64,000 nucleotides of DNA, from NCBI RefSeq assembly GCF_024166365.1, contig NC_064821.1:52851093-52915092 (forward strand), in the 5' to 3' direction. Origin of the DNA: Elephas maximus indicus (lineage: Eukaryota > Chordata > Mammalia > Proboscidea > Elephantidae). The translations under genes were made by a program, and so were the position numbers. Every line of letters starts with the position of its first letter. Position 1 is the stretch's first letter. The notes below the pieces were generated by a model that ran no database searches, was not told the origin of the DNA, and saw only the letters and a list, made by a program, of their open reading frames with translations. Of this stretch, positions 1-11,228 are shown one piece after another.

Positions 1-227
1 TCTTTTCAGAAGTAGACTACTGGGTCCTTCTTCCTAGTCTGTCTTAATCTGGAAGCTCAGCTGAAACCTGTCCGCCATGAGTGGCCCTGCTGGTATTTGA
101 ATACCGGTGGCATAACTTCCAGCATCGCAGCAACACACAAGCCCTCACGGTGTGACAAACCAACAGACACATAGGGTTGCTATGAGTCAGAATTGACTCG
201 TTGGCAATGGGTTTTATATATGTGAGG
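1..227 (-). mobile_element. RTE-clade LINE, 5' UTR fragment
   Basis: This is the reverse complement of the 5' UTR of the RTE element at 41908-45121: the block around 41930-42090 matches here in inverted order, including the cue CCAGACTAAGACAGAC. The window edge cuts the element, so its 3' side is unseen. At 179-225 a short sense-oriented SINE/RTE tail (GCTATGAGTCAGAATTGAC) abuts the outer end and may be a separate fragment. Confidence 0.8.
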
Positions 228-1382
228 TCATAAGTATTTGTTCTTTTGTGATTGACTCATTTCTATTAGCATACTCTTTTCAAGCTCCATCCATATCGTG
301 ACATGTATGAAGACTTCATTTCTCTTACCAGTTGAATAGTACTCCATTGCATGTGTATACCACATTTTGTTTATCCATTCATCTGCTAATAAACGTTTAG
401 GTTGTTTCCATCTTTTGGCTATTGTGAATAGACTTGCAACGAATATTGTTGTACAAGTATCTGTGTGAGTCTCCGCTTTCAAGTCTTTTGGGTATATACT
501 TAGGAGTGGAAGTGCTGGATCATATGGTAGTCGTATTTGTAGTTTTTTGAGGAACTGCCATACTGTTTTCCACAATACCTGTACCATTTGTCATTGCCAC
601 CAGCAGTGGTTAAGGGTTCTAATTTCCTGACATCCTTGCCAACATTTTTTTTTTTTAAATAATTTTAGCCATCCTAAACCAAAACTCAAACCAAACCCTT
701 TGCCATCAAGTCAATTCTGACTCACAGTGACCCTATAGGACAGAGTAGAACTGCCCCACCGGGTTTCCAAGGAATGGCTGGTGAACTCAAGCTGGTGACC
801 TTTTGGTTAGCATCCGAGCTCTAATAAGAGTGAAATGGTATCTGGTTGTGGTTTTGATATGCATCTCTCTGATGACTAATGACATCGAGCATCTTTGCAT
901 GTGTTTGGTGGCCATTCGAATGTCCTCTTTGGTGAAGTGTCTATTCAGGTCTTTTGTCCATTTTTTGATTGAATTATTTATCTTTTTGTTGTTAAGTTGT
1001 CGAAGTTTTATACACATTTTGGTTATTAGAGTCTTATCATATATATGAGTTCCGAAGATATTCTCCCAGTCAGCAGCTTGTCTTTTCACTTTTTTGATGA
1101 ACAAAATTTTCAATTTTTATGAGGTATCATATATATTTTTTTTATCATTTATTTATTTTGTCTTTTGTTGTTTGTGCTTTTGTTACTAGATAATCCATTG
1201 TTAAAATCTAGGTCTGACAGACTTGCCCTTAAATTTTCTTCTAGGAAGAAATCCATTTTGATTTTGTTTTTGTGTATGGTGTTTCATTTTTCTGCATGTG
1301 GAAATCCAATTTTCCCAGCTCCATTTATTGAAAAGACTCTTCTTTCTCCATCAAATGGACTTAGCACCCTTGTGAAAACCGT
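228..1382 (-). mobile_element. L1 LINE, ORF2 C-terminal part, degenerate
   Basis: Antisense translation gives typical L1 ORF2p C-terminal motifs: LPYDPALPLLSIYPK, FTIAKRWKQPK and MWYTHAMEYYS at 228-587, and [16 protein letters not shown] with [16 protein letters not shown] at 787-1113. The frame is broken by a SINE at 673-826 and by stops. On its 5' side the fragment ends against an RTE. No 3' UTR or poly(A) is visible on the left. It is dead. Confidence 0.9.
673..826 (-). mobile_element. AfroSINE-type SINE nested in L1
   Basis: Antisense SINE: CAAACCAAACC tail, then the CAATTCTGACTCACAGTGACC tail block (here without CpGs), the body (GGACAGAGTAGAACTGCC) and the tRNA-like B-box region. L1 ORF2 sequence continues on both sides, so this insertion is younger than the host L1. 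Confidence 0.85.
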
Positions 1383-2757
1383 GGCTTGAACCAGGCACAT
1401 CTTAGTCCTTGAAGTGACGTCTTTGCTTTTTAACACTTTAAAGATTCTTTTCTCCATTTAACGCGATGTTGCTTATTGGTCCAGTTGTGAGGATTTTTGT
1501 TTTCTTTATGTTGATGTGTAATCCATACTGACGGCTATGGTCTTTGATCTTCATCAGTAAGTGCTTCAAGTATTCTTCACTTTCAGCAAGCAAGGTTGTG
1601 TCATCTGCATAACGCAGGTTGTTAATGAGTCTTCCTCCAATCCTCACGCCCTGTTCTTCTTCATATAATCCAGCTTCTTGGTTTATTCACTTAGAATACA
1701 AATTGAATAAGTATGGTGAAAGGATATCACCCTGATGCACAACTTTCCTGACTTTTAACCATGCAATATCCCCTTGTTTTGTTTGAATGACTGCCTCTTG
1801 GTCTATGTACAGTTTCCTCATGAGCACAATTAAGTGTTCTGGAATTCCCGTTCTTTAGAATGTTGTCCGTAATTTGTTATAATCCACACAGTTGAATGCC
1901 TTTGCATAGTCAATAAAACACAGGTAAACATCTTTCTGATATTCTCTGCTTTGAATCCATGGTGTATCAGCCAAATACATCAGCAATGATATCCTTTGTT
2001 CCATGTCCTCTTCTGAATCTGGCTTGAATTTCTGGCAGTTCCTTGTTGATGCGCTGCTGCAACCACCTTTGAATGATCTTCAGCAAAATTTCACTTTTGT
2101 GTGGTATTAATGGTATTGTTTGATAATTTCCCAATTCAGTTGGATCACTTTCTTTGGGATGGGTACAAATATGGCTCTCTTCCAGTCAGTTGGTCAGGTA
2201 GCTGTCTTCCAAATTTCTTGGCACAGAGGAGTGAGCACTTCCAGTGCTGCATCCACTTGTTGACACATCTCAATTGATATCCCATCAATTCCTGGGGCCT
2301 TGTTTTTCACCAATGCCTTCAGTGCAGCTTGGAACTCTTCCTTTAGTACCATCAGTTCTTGATCATATGCTACCTCTTGAAATCATTGAATGCCGACCAA
2401 TTCTTTTTGGTACAGTGACTCTGTGTATTCCATCCACCTTGTTTTGATGCTTCCTGTGTCGTTTAATATTTCCCCCATAGAATCCTTCACTATTGCAACT
2501 GGGAACTTGAATTTTTTCTTCAGTTCTTTCAGCTTGAGAAATGCAGAGCATGTTCTTCTCCTTTGGTTTTCTATCTCCAGCTCTTTGCACATGTCGTTAA
2601 AATACTTTACTTTGTCTTCTTGAGCCACCCTTTGAAATCTTCTGTTCAACTCTTTTACTTCATTATTTCTTCCTTTCACTTTAGCTATTCGACATTCCAG
2701 AGCAAGTTTCAGAGTTTCTTCAGACATTCATTTTGGTCTTTTCTTTCTAATAAGTTG
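1383..2757 (-). mobile_element. RTE-clade LINE, 5'-truncated ORF fragment
   Basis: Antisense copy of the RTE reverse-transcriptase region. The frame at 1438-1647 gives INNLRYADDTTLLAESEE, the RT motif C (YADD) context. The frame at 2383-2727 gives LKELKKKFKFPVAIVKDSMG, which lies upstream of the RT core. Several frameshifts separate them. The expected 3' terminus and tail are absent at 1383, where an L1 abuts. Confidence 0.85.
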
Positions 2758-2800
2758 TACGTCTGTAAAAAGTTGAATTGTCAAAAATTGTGTGATAGAT

Positions 2801-3662
2801 ATATTTGCAACAACAACAACGAAAGAGTAACTGCTGAGGCTGCTTATAAAGACCCAAAAACTTCATGAGATTTGAGTCTTTGGCTTGGAGGTTTAGGGCC
2901 ATAGTTTCATGGGAAATCCCAATTAATTGGCCTAATATTGTGTTCAGTGCTTCTGTTCTACCTTCTAGTTTATTGCATAGTGCCTGGGGTATTAAAATCA
3001 TGCAAGCAGCCATCTAAGCTACAACAAATGGTCTCTATTCACCTGGAGCAACAGAGGAAGGAGAGTCAGGAATAGGAGAAGAAAATGAAATCTGTGGCTG
3101 ATTGTCTCCATGAACAATTGCCTCCTTTGCAATGAGATCAATACTAAATGGTGCTGGACATTTTGATTAAAGATCACTAAACATTTTGATTAAAGATTCT
3201 ATACAAGAATCCTGATCAAAAAGGGGAAAATGCAGAACAAAAATTCAAATTCTCATGGACTCCAGATTTTCTGGAGCCACGGAGGCTGGCTGAACTCCTG
3301 AAACTATTGCCCTGATATTAGCTTTAAAACTTAAACCAAAAATATTCCATGAAGTCTTCTTAAAACCAAACAATTGTTTAGCTTAACTAGTAAAGAATGT
3401 CTGCCTTGAGCATTGTGCTCTTCTAAGATCTATCTATATGGGGTCAAACTGAAAATAGCAAATCATAAGATTAGACAGAAAACTTAGGGGGCAGGGAGTT
3501 TATGTTAACAGGGGAGGACCAGCTCAGAAAAGGAGAGTGAGATGCTTGCACACCTCTAAGGATGTAATTAAAGTCACTGAATTGCATGGGTAGAAATCGT
3601 TGAATTGGTGTATGTTCTTCTGTGTATATTCTCAACAACAAAAAACAAAATAAAATAAATTT
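2801..3662 (+). mobile_element. L1 3' UTR, subtype B
   Basis: Shares an unusual 3' UTR with 18690-19700, 45594-45893 and, inverted, 7933-8269. Cues are TTTAGCTTAACTAGTAAAGA, GGGAGTTTATGTTAACAGGG and a terminal TATTCTCAACAACAAAA followed by an A-rich AATAAAATAAA tail. There is no coding sequence, so this is a 5'-truncated copy. Confidence 0.75.
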
Positions 3663-3949
3663 TTAGAAAAACCAAAAAAAATTAAATATAGAGAAGAGTT
3701 ATAAAATCCTCTTCTTGTATCTCAGTGTCTCACTTTGCATGCCCTGCACTCTGGAGATCACTGTTACAGATGATTTACGGGCATGGAAGTTATGAAGTAA
3801 AAGAAGGGATACTTGTGAGCTAAGCCTGAAGAATGGATGGAATTGACTAGGCAGAGGGTCCATAGGAAGATATGCCTGAAGAGGGGAACAGCATAACCAA
3901 TCATAGAGGTGTGAGAGGGCTTGTGGGTTGAGGAGCAGTAGTAACTGCC
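3663..3949. other. No recognisable feature
   Basis: About 290 bp of non-repetitive-looking sequence between an L1 tail and an LTR. I see no ORF with family resemblance and no structured element. Confidence 0.5.
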
Positions 3950-4466
3950 TGTCTTAGTTATCTCGTGCTGTTACAATAGATATACCACAAGTCATTGGGT
4001 TTAACAAACAGAAATTTATTCTTTCACAGCCTAGTAGGGTAGAAGTCTGAATTCAGGGTGCCAGCTCCAGGGGAAGGCTTTCTCTGTTGGCTCTGGAGGA
4101 AGGTGCTTGTTGCCAGTCTTCCCTTGGTCTAGGAACTTCTCTGTGCAGAACCCCGGGTCCGCAGGACACGCTTTGTTTCTGGTGCTGTTTCCTGGTTGTA
4201 TGAGGTCCCCATGCCTCTCTGCTTGCTTCTCTCTTTTATATCTCAAAAGAGATAGCCTTAAAACACAATCTAATCTTGTACATTGAGTTCTGCCTCATTA
4301 ACATAACTGCTGCTAATCCCACCTCATCAACATGATAGAGATAGAATTTACAACACACAGGAAAATCACATCAGATGACAAAATGGTGGATAATCACATA
4401 ATATTGGGAATTATGGCCCAGCCAAGTTGACAGACATTTTTGGGGGACATAATTCAATCCGTGATA
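3950..4466 (-). mobile_element. MaLR-like solo LTR, afrotherian-looking subfamily
   Basis: Begins TGTCTTAGTTATC and ends near AATTCAATCCGTGATA (antisense). It matches the LTRs at 6038-6557, 8345-8835, 14674-15172 and 16583-17104. A perfect 5-bp TSD, CTGCC, flanks it at 3945-3949 and 4467-4471, as expected for an ERVL/MaLR-type insertion. No internal retroviral region is seen. The overall plan resembles MLT1/MST LTRs. Confidence 0.8.
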
Positions 4467-4676
4467 CTGCCTGTGAAGGTACCCAGGCCAGCCAGGCACC
4501 ACCAACATATACGCAGCCAGTACTAAGCCTTCTATTTTAGCGCAGTAAGATACGTAACTGTCTTTTGGAAAACTTTATCTTTTAGAAAAGATAGCAGTTA
4601 GATTTGTGTTCCCCATATCACACTCTCCACATTCTTTAAAGAACTAAGGGCACAGACATGAAGGGAACCTGTGTTT

Positions 4677-5140
4677 GGGTGCAGTGGGTTGAATGATGGC
4701 CCTGAAAAGTATGTTCACGTCCAAATCCCTGGAACCTGCGAATGTTGCCTTATTTGGAAAAAAGGGTCTTTGCAGATGTAATTAAGTTAAGAATCTTGAA
4801 ATGAGGAGATCATCCTGGATTACCTGGGTAGGCCTAAATTCAATGGCAAATGTCCTTGTAAGAGACAGAAAAGGAGGAGACACAGAAGAAGAGGGGGCCT
4901 GTGACCATGGAAGCAGGGATTGGATTGATGCGGCCACCGGAACACGGGCAGCCACCAGAAGCTGGAAGACACAGAAAATTGATTCTCCTGTAGAGTCTTC
5001 GGAGGAAACACGGCCCTGCCAGTATGTTGATGTTGGATTTCTGGCTTCCAGAACTGTGAGACAACACATTTTTGGTGTTTTAAACCACCAGTTTTCGGTG
5101 CCTTGTTGCAGCAGTCCCACGAAGCTAATGTGGTAGACAA
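4677..5140 (+). mobile_element. MLT1-type (ERVL-MaLR) solo LTR
   Basis: Opens with GGGTTGAATGATGGCCC, contains TATTTGGAAAAAAGGGTCTT and TTCCAGAACTGTGAGACAAC, and closes with a CCAGTTTTCGGTGCC... AAGCTAATGTGGTAG end, which is the MLT1 arrangement. The six-frame ORFs of about 110 codons across it are chance openings. Confidence 0.8.
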
Positions 5141-5748
5141 ATGCACGTTACACCCTCTGTGCTGGGGTTGTCTGCCTTTAGCATGTTAATGTCAAACTAA
5201 TGAATAGTCCCCCCAGATCTTCCCCCAAAGGACTTTCCAAATCCATCATCTCAGCATGCCTTCCAAGCCTCTAACCGTGCCAGCTGTCCCTTATTCACAG
5301 TGCCCTGCTAGCAGAGAATAACTGTACATAAGGGGAAAGCTTTGCCTACCAGGAGACCATCTTAGGGCCAGACCATCCTCAGGGACTGGAGCCTGAAGTC
5401 AGCTCCTGGCTAATCCCAGCCCACCACGGGTAGACAGCCTGTGGGTTATGAAGGGCTGCCACAGTGCTTAACAAGGCGGGAATCATGACGCAGCCTAGAG
5501 GACCAGCCGGGAGGAGATGCTGACAGCGACAAGGATCTGAATCACAGCCTTGTGCAGCTCCCCCAGCTTCTGCCCCAACCCCCGCTGTAAACAAACCCTG
5601 CGTTGCACTGCTATGTGTCTCTTGTCTGTGTCTGTGGATTTAGGCATCCGACCAAACCCACAGACCCCTCTTGGTAACAAACAGTTGGGGGAAAGTACAA
5701 AGGCCTCCATTCAACCTCCTTGCTTGTTAAATTCTCCATATGCCGAGG
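5141..5748. other. Unassigned, apparently single-copy sequence
   Basis: About 600 bp without a repeat I recognise. It is mildly GC-rich around 5400-5600. Short overlapping ORFs on both strands show no family resemblance. Confidence 0.5.
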
Positions 5749-5966
5749 TGCCGAAAACCAAACCAAATCAGTTTCTGTGCAGTCAATTCCAACTCATGGC
5801 GACCCCATGTGTGTCAGTGTAGACCTGCAATCCATAGTTTTCAATGGCTGATTTTTCAGAAGTAGACTGCCAGGGCTTTCTTCCAAGGTATGTGTGAGAG
5901 AACTTGAACCTCCAACCTTTCAGTTAGCAACCAAGCCTGTTAACCATTTGCATTACCCAGGGACTT
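5749..5966 (-). mobile_element. AfroSINE subtype with RTE 5' UTR-like insert
   Basis: Antisense SINE. After the tail block (CAATTCCAACTCATGGCGACC) it carries TTTTCAATGGCTGATTTTTC and AGAAGTAGACTGCCAGG, which resemble the RTE 5' UTR rather than the body of the shorter SINE subtype. The tRNA-like head (CCTTTCAGTTAGCAACC... TTACCCAGGGAC) is at the right. Confidence 0.8.
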
Positions 5967-6037
5967 CACTAGGGTTATACCAGCTCATTATCTGAGAAGA
6001 AAAATAAAGGCTTAACCTAAAACCTTGAAAGTCAGGG

Positions 6038-6557
6038 TGTCTCGGTTATCTAGTGCCGCTATTAAAGAAATACCACCAGTGAATGGCTTCATCAAACAGA
6101 AGTTTTTTCTCTCACAGTCTAGGAGGCTCCAAGTCCGAAATCAGGGCTCCAGCTCCAGGGGAAATCTTTCTCCCTCTGTCAGCTCTGGAGGAAGGTTCTT
6201 ATCATCAGTCTTCCACTGGTCTAGGAGTTTCTCAGTGTAGGGACCCCAGGTCCAAAAGACACACCCTGCTCCTGGCCTACTTTCTTGGTGGTATGAAGTC
6301 CCCCTGTCTCTCTGCTCACTTCTCTCTTTTATATCAAAAGAGATTGACTCAAGGTACAACCTAATCTTATAGACTGAGGCCTGCCTCATTAACATAACTG
6401 CCTCTAACCCTGCCTCATTAACATAATAGAGATAGGATTTGTAACACATAGGAAAATCACATCAGATAACAAAATGGTAGACAATCACACAATACTGGGA
6501 ATCATGGCCTAGCCAAGTTGACACACATTTTTGGGGGACACAATTCAATCCATAACA
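6038..6557 (-). mobile_element. MaLR-like solo LTR
   Basis: Same family as 3950-4466 (TGTCTCGGTTATCTAGTGCC ... AATTCAATCCATAACA). No convincing 5-bp TSD is visible. The 102- and 93-codon ORFs inside are LTR sequence and not genes. Confidence 0.8.
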
Positions 6558-6770
6558 ACCATAGTTCAACAACACTCAGACTCATCTGTAGTAGAGACTT
6601 TCTACCTGGTTCCACAAGATGAGCACTGATCATATGCTAGGCTGTCACAGCAATGTCAGTTTGTTATAGAAGTTTCTAAATGCTTACTCCCATTTCTGCA
6701 CTTTTCTGGTCATGAACCAGTAACAAACAGTTCTCAGATGAGCACCAGTTCACAAACTGATCTAGTCCAA

Positions 6771-7440
6771 TCCCCTCTTTTTACAGATTCATCTATTCAA
6801 TCATTCATTTATTCAGCATATAGCAGAGTTGAGCATCTAGCATGTGCCAGGCACTGTTCTATGCACCGGGGCTAGAGCAGGCGATACTACAGAGATAGTC
6901 CCCACACTCATGGCACTTACATTGTTGTAGGGGAGACAAATTGAAAAAATATACATATAATTTTATGTGTGTGACAACTGTTACGTAGAAACACCAAGCA
7001 GAGAAAAGGAATAGAGAGTGATGGACTGGAAAGGGTTGCTAGTCTGAAACACAGTGGCTGTGGAAAGCCTCTCTGAGGAGGTGCGTGAACTTCTGAGTCA
7101 AGACATAAAGTGGAGCATGGGAGGGAGCCATGTGAGGGCTTGGGAGAAGAGGGTCCCATGTTGAGGAAATAGCAAGTACGAAGGTCCTGGGGTCGGGAAA
7201 GAGTTTGGTGTGTTTGAGAAAGAGAAGAAGGCCAGTGTGGCTGGAGTGGAGTAAAGGGAAGAAGAGTTAAGAGATGAGGATGGACAGAAGCGGGGAGGGG
7301 GGGGGGAGGCTAGATCACATAGGCCATGAATTAAGAAGTTTGGTAAGGATTTTAGATTTTACTCTATGTGTAATGGGAAGCTATTGGAAGGTTTTGAACA
7401 GGAGAGTAGAAGTTTAATGAGCAGCAAAGTGCTGAGTCCA
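6771..7440 (+). mobile_element. L2 LINE 3' region
   Basis: Old L2-like sequence: TCATTCATTTATTCAGCA, GTGCCAGGCACTGTTCTATG, GCACTTACATTGTTGTAGGG, AGGTCCTGGGG and GGAAGCTATTGGAAGGTTTT occur in the order usual for mammalian L2 remnants. It is strongly diverged, with no ORF. Confidence 0.75.
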
Positions 7441-7479
7441 GTTAAAGTTGAGTAAGTGTATAAGGATGATCCGCAATGA

Positions 7480-8340
7480 TCTTCACCTTGGAATGTTCAC
7501 ACCCTTGAGGAGACTCTTTCCACGTTAAATAGATCTGATCTATATAACTAGTAGAATATTGTAGAAATGAAGGCTAGGACTTGAGGTTAGTCCAGAAAAG
7601 ACATTGTGGCTTCTTTCTTACTTTCATTTTTGGATCACTTGCTCTAAGGAAAGTCGGCCACCATGTAGTGAGGATGCTCAAGTAGCTTCATGGAGAAGTC
7701 CACGTGATGAAGAACTGAGGCATCCTAACATCAGCCAGCACTGCCTAGTCAGTCATGGGAAAGTTATCTTGGAAGTAGATCCTCCAGCTCCAGACAATGC
7801 TTCAGAAGATTACAGCTAAGGCCAACAACTTTACCGCAACCGCACAGGAGACCCTGAGGCAGAGCCGCTCAGCTAAACCACACTTGAGTTCCCAATCCAT
7901 AGAAACTGTGAGGTAATTAATGTTTATTGTTCCTTTTATTAAATTTTATTTATTTTATTATTGAGAATACACATGGCAAAATGTACACCAATTCAACAAT
8001 TTTTATACAATGTAATTACATTACAGAATGTAATCTGTGACATTGATTACATTCTTTGAGTTGTGCAACCATTCTCACCCTCCTTTTCTGAGTTGTTCCT
8101 CCTTAATTAAGATTCATTCACTGTCCCCTGAGGTTCCTATCTAATCTTTCATGTTGCTGTTATCAATTTGATCCCATATAGATAGTTCTTAAAAAACCAT
8201 AATGCTCAAGATAGACATTTTTTACTAGTTAAGTTGAACTATCGTTTTGTTTTAAGAAGACTTCAGGGTATGTTTATTGTTCTTTTAAGATGCTAAGTTT
8301 TGATATAAGTTGTTATTCAGCAACAGATAATTAATATAGG
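7480..8340 (+). mobile_element. MLT1-like LTR split by an L1
   Basis: Left part at about 7480-7932 (GACATTGTGGCTTC, CCAGACAATGCTTCAGAAG, CATAGAAACTGTGAGGTAAT) and right part at 8270-8340 (TGCTAAGTTTTGATATAAG, CAACAGATAATTAATATAG) form the 3' half of an MLT1-like LTR. An L1 fragment separates them. The 71-codon ORF at 7604 lies inside the LTR and is not a gene. Confidence 0.65.
7933..8269 (-). mobile_element. L1 3' UTR subtype B, with perfect TSD
   Basis: Inverse of the subtype-B 3' UTR (TTTTTACTAGTTAAGTTGAA, GAGAATACACATGG). A perfect 13-bp TSD, ATGTTTATTGTTC, flanks it at 7920-7932 and 8270-8282. The insertion is a 5'-truncated L1 of about 340 bp in the minus orientation, younger than the LTR it splits. 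Confidence 0.85.
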
Positions 8341-8344
8341 GGAC

Positions 8345-8835
8345 AGTCTTAGTCTTCTACTGCTGCAATAACAGAAATACCAAAGTGTATGGCTTTAACA
8401 AAGAGAAGTTTATTCTCTCACAGTCTAGTAAGCTGGAAGTCCAAATTCAGGGAGTTAGCTCTAGGGGAAGGCTTTCTCTCTGTTGGCTCTGGAAGAAAGT
8501 CCTTGTCATCAGTCTTCCCTTGGTCTGGGAGAATCTCAGCACAGGAACCTCAGGTCCAAAGGACGTGCTCTGCTCCCAGTGCTGCTTTCTTGGTGGTATG
8601 AGGTTCCCCTGTCTCTCTGCTCACTTCTTTTATATCTCAAAAGATTGTCTCAAGACACAATCCAATCTTGTAGACTGAGTCCTGCCTCACTAACACAACT
8701 GCCGCCTATCCTCCCTCATTAACATCATTGAGGCAGCGTTTACAACATACAGGAAAATTACACAATACCGGGAATCATGTCCCGGCCAAATTGATACACA
8801 CGTTTTTGGGGGGGACATAATTCAATCCATGACAC
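8345..8835 (-). mobile_element. MaLR-like solo LTR
   Basis: Third antisense member of the family seen at 3950 (GTCTTAGTCTTCTACTGC ... AATTCAATCCATGACA). GGGAC occurs just outside both ends and may be the TSD, though the right copy is offset by 2 bp. Confidence 0.75.
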
Positions 8836-8905
8836 TGGGACAATTTTTGGAATCTTGGAGCCTACCTTATCAATGGAGCTTAGAGGATAATGGGATCCTT
8901 GATGA

Positions 8906-9622
8906 GAAGTTTTCTGTTCCACATCCCACTTTGGAGAGTGGCGTCTGGGGTCTTAAACGCTAACAAGCGGCCATCTAAGATGCATCAAATGGTCTTAACC
9001 CACCTGGAACAAAGGAGAATGAACACCAAGGACACAAGGTAATTATGAGCCCAAGAGACAGAAAGGGCCACATAAACCAGAGACTACATCATCCTGAGAC
9101 CAGAAGAACTAGATGGTGCCTGGCTATAACCGATGACTGTCCTGACAGAGAACATAACAGAGAACCCCTGAGGGAGCAGGAGAGCAGTGGGATCCAGACC
9201 CCAAATTCTCATAAAAAGACCTGACTTAATGGCCTGACTGAGACTAGAAGGACCCTGGTGGTCATGGCCCCCAGACCTTCTGTTAACCCAATACAGGAAC
9301 CATTCCCAAAGCCAACTCTTCAGACAGGGATTGGACTGGACTATGGGATAGAAAAAGATGCTGGTGAAGAATGAGCTTCTTGGATCAAGTAGACACTTGA
9401 GACTATGTTGGCATCTTCTATCTGGTGGGGAGATGAGAGGGCAGAAGGGGTCAGAAGCTGGCGGAATGGACACGAAAAGAGAGAGTGGAGGGAAGGAGCA
9501 GGTTGTCTCATTGGCGGAGAGCAATTAGGAGTATACAGGTAGGTATATATAAATTTTTGTATGAGAAACTGACTTGATTTGTTAACTTTCACTTAAAGCA
9601 CAATAAAAATTAAAAAAAAAAA
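8906..9622 (+). mobile_element. L1 3' UTR, subtype A
   Basis: 5'-truncated copy with GAGTGGCGTCTGGGGTCTTA, GAACCCCTGAGGGAGCAG, ACTGAGACTAGAAGGACCC and a CTTTCACTTAAAGCACAATA end followed by an A tail. The same unit recurs at 22136, 28429 (-), 29217 (-), 31509, 41757 and 56390 (-). The 146-codon antisense ORF at 9084 is non-coding shadow. Confidence 0.85.
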
Positions 9623-9860
9623 GAAGTTTTCTGGCACAGAAAGGTGCATAGTAAGCGTTTTGAAAAGGGTGCCAAGCCCAAATCTTTGTCGGTGGGAGTC
9701 CTAGAAAGCAGAGTGAGAGGTATGGTAGGTGAGGCGGAGAGGAACGCATACTTTAAGTGTCATATGAAGTAGCGGGTACAGCTCAGTGAGGAGTCATATC
9801 CTACTACAAGCCATCTCTGTAAAGATAATAATGAGCTCTTTCAGAGGTGAGCAAGAGGAC

Positions 9861-10600
9861 TGTAAACTTGATTCATTCATTCATTTGTTCACTCATCAAA
9901 TATTTACTGAGAGTCAGCTACTTGTGAAGTACTGTGATAAGTATCAGAGATAGGGCAGTAATCAACATGGACATGTTTTCCATATTTATGGATCTTAGTC
10001 TCCTGGGGATGGAGAGACAAATAATGATCGAGTAATCACCCAAAAACCGTGTAGTGCAATTGAGGAAATACAGTGAAGGGCTGGGTGGTATGAAAACATG
10101 ACAGGGACATGCCAACTAGTTGAGGTGGGGTCAAGGACCCTTCCTGAGGAAGTAATGTTCAAATTGGGGTCTGAAGGACTAGTAGGAGTTAGCCAGGCAA
10201 AGACAGGGGAGAAGAGCAGTCCCAGTAGAGGGAGCAGCATGTAGGAAGGCCCTGAGGCAGGAAGGAGTCGGACGGGTTTGAGGAACCAAAGAAGGCTCTG
10301 GGGCTTTAGACATATCCAGTATGGATCCAAGAAGCCCTGGTTGTTCGGTGGTTAAGCAGCTGCCGTGACTCCAGCTTTCACCTTTGGTGCTGCACTGACT
10401 GGTGGCCAGGCAGAGTACTACCAAAGTCCAGTGTGGCCGAGGTGCAGGAAACAAATGGAGAAGAGCAAGAGAGGAGGCTGGGCCAGGAGGTGGGGCCAGG
10501 CCCAGGCTCACAGGCATATTAAAGATTTGGGTCTTTATCCTCAGGTCAATGGGAAGTCTGATGGTCCTGGTTCTGCTGTTGGGCCCTACTAATTTCAGTT
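9861..10600 (+). mobile_element. L2 LINE 3' region
   Basis: Second L2 copy: TTCATTCATTCATTTGTTCA, GGAAGGCCCTGAGGCAGG, GAGGAACCAAAGAAGGC. A SINE head-like scrap (AGCCCTGGTTGTTCGGTGG) sits near 10328. The 161-codon antisense ORF at 10179-10664 runs over L2 and a T-rich stretch and has no coding character. Confidence 0.7.
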
Positions 10601-11228
10601 GACTCCTCCAACTCTTTTTGTGTGTGTTTTTTTTTTTTTTCCCCCAACAAGGCAACACATTCATAAGGAATATTAGTCAAGCCCTAAAATGAGAGGGATT
10701 GTTGGTCAATGAGGATAGAAGCTGGTGCCCAAAGGACGCCCATTCACCTTTGGTTGCAGATCAGTGTGTGCCCTGAGAGTTACCAGCACCGCAGCTCTGC
10801 AGAAATAACACCGTGAGGAGCCCGAAGGAAGCAATCTGTGGCCTGGCAGCATTGCTCTGGATTTGAGCTTTGGATGAAATTCAGTCCATTTATCCCTATT
10901 CCAAAGAAGCCCCTTAAGAAGAAAGGCTAAGTGCCTCTAGCTTTGCGTTGAGCCCTGTGATCCCAAACAAACATTTGCATGGATTGGCCTTCCTAAATTA
11001 GTCAGATGATTTTGGACATACCTATGATTGAAGCTAATTTTTCTTCAAAGAAAACACAGTATTCTTACCTCTGAACGTGCATTTGGGAAATGGAAATGTG
11101 ATCATTTCTTCAACTGAACTGTTGCTCTGGAAAATTATAATATTTTGTGCTGTTGTGCAGACAGTTATAGATTTCCATGCCAAGGGAATGTCACCAGAAA
11201 AACAATATGTTCTGGTAGCTGTTGTTGT
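10601..11228. other. Unassigned sequence with T/GT tract
   Basis: A T-rich tract lies near 10619-10645. The rest looks single-copy, with no recognised repeat or exon signal. Confidence 0.5.

Noticed and set aside
10179..10664. 161-codon minus-strand ORF
   Set aside because: Covers L2 sequence and a T/GT tract; no motif, and composition is non-coding.
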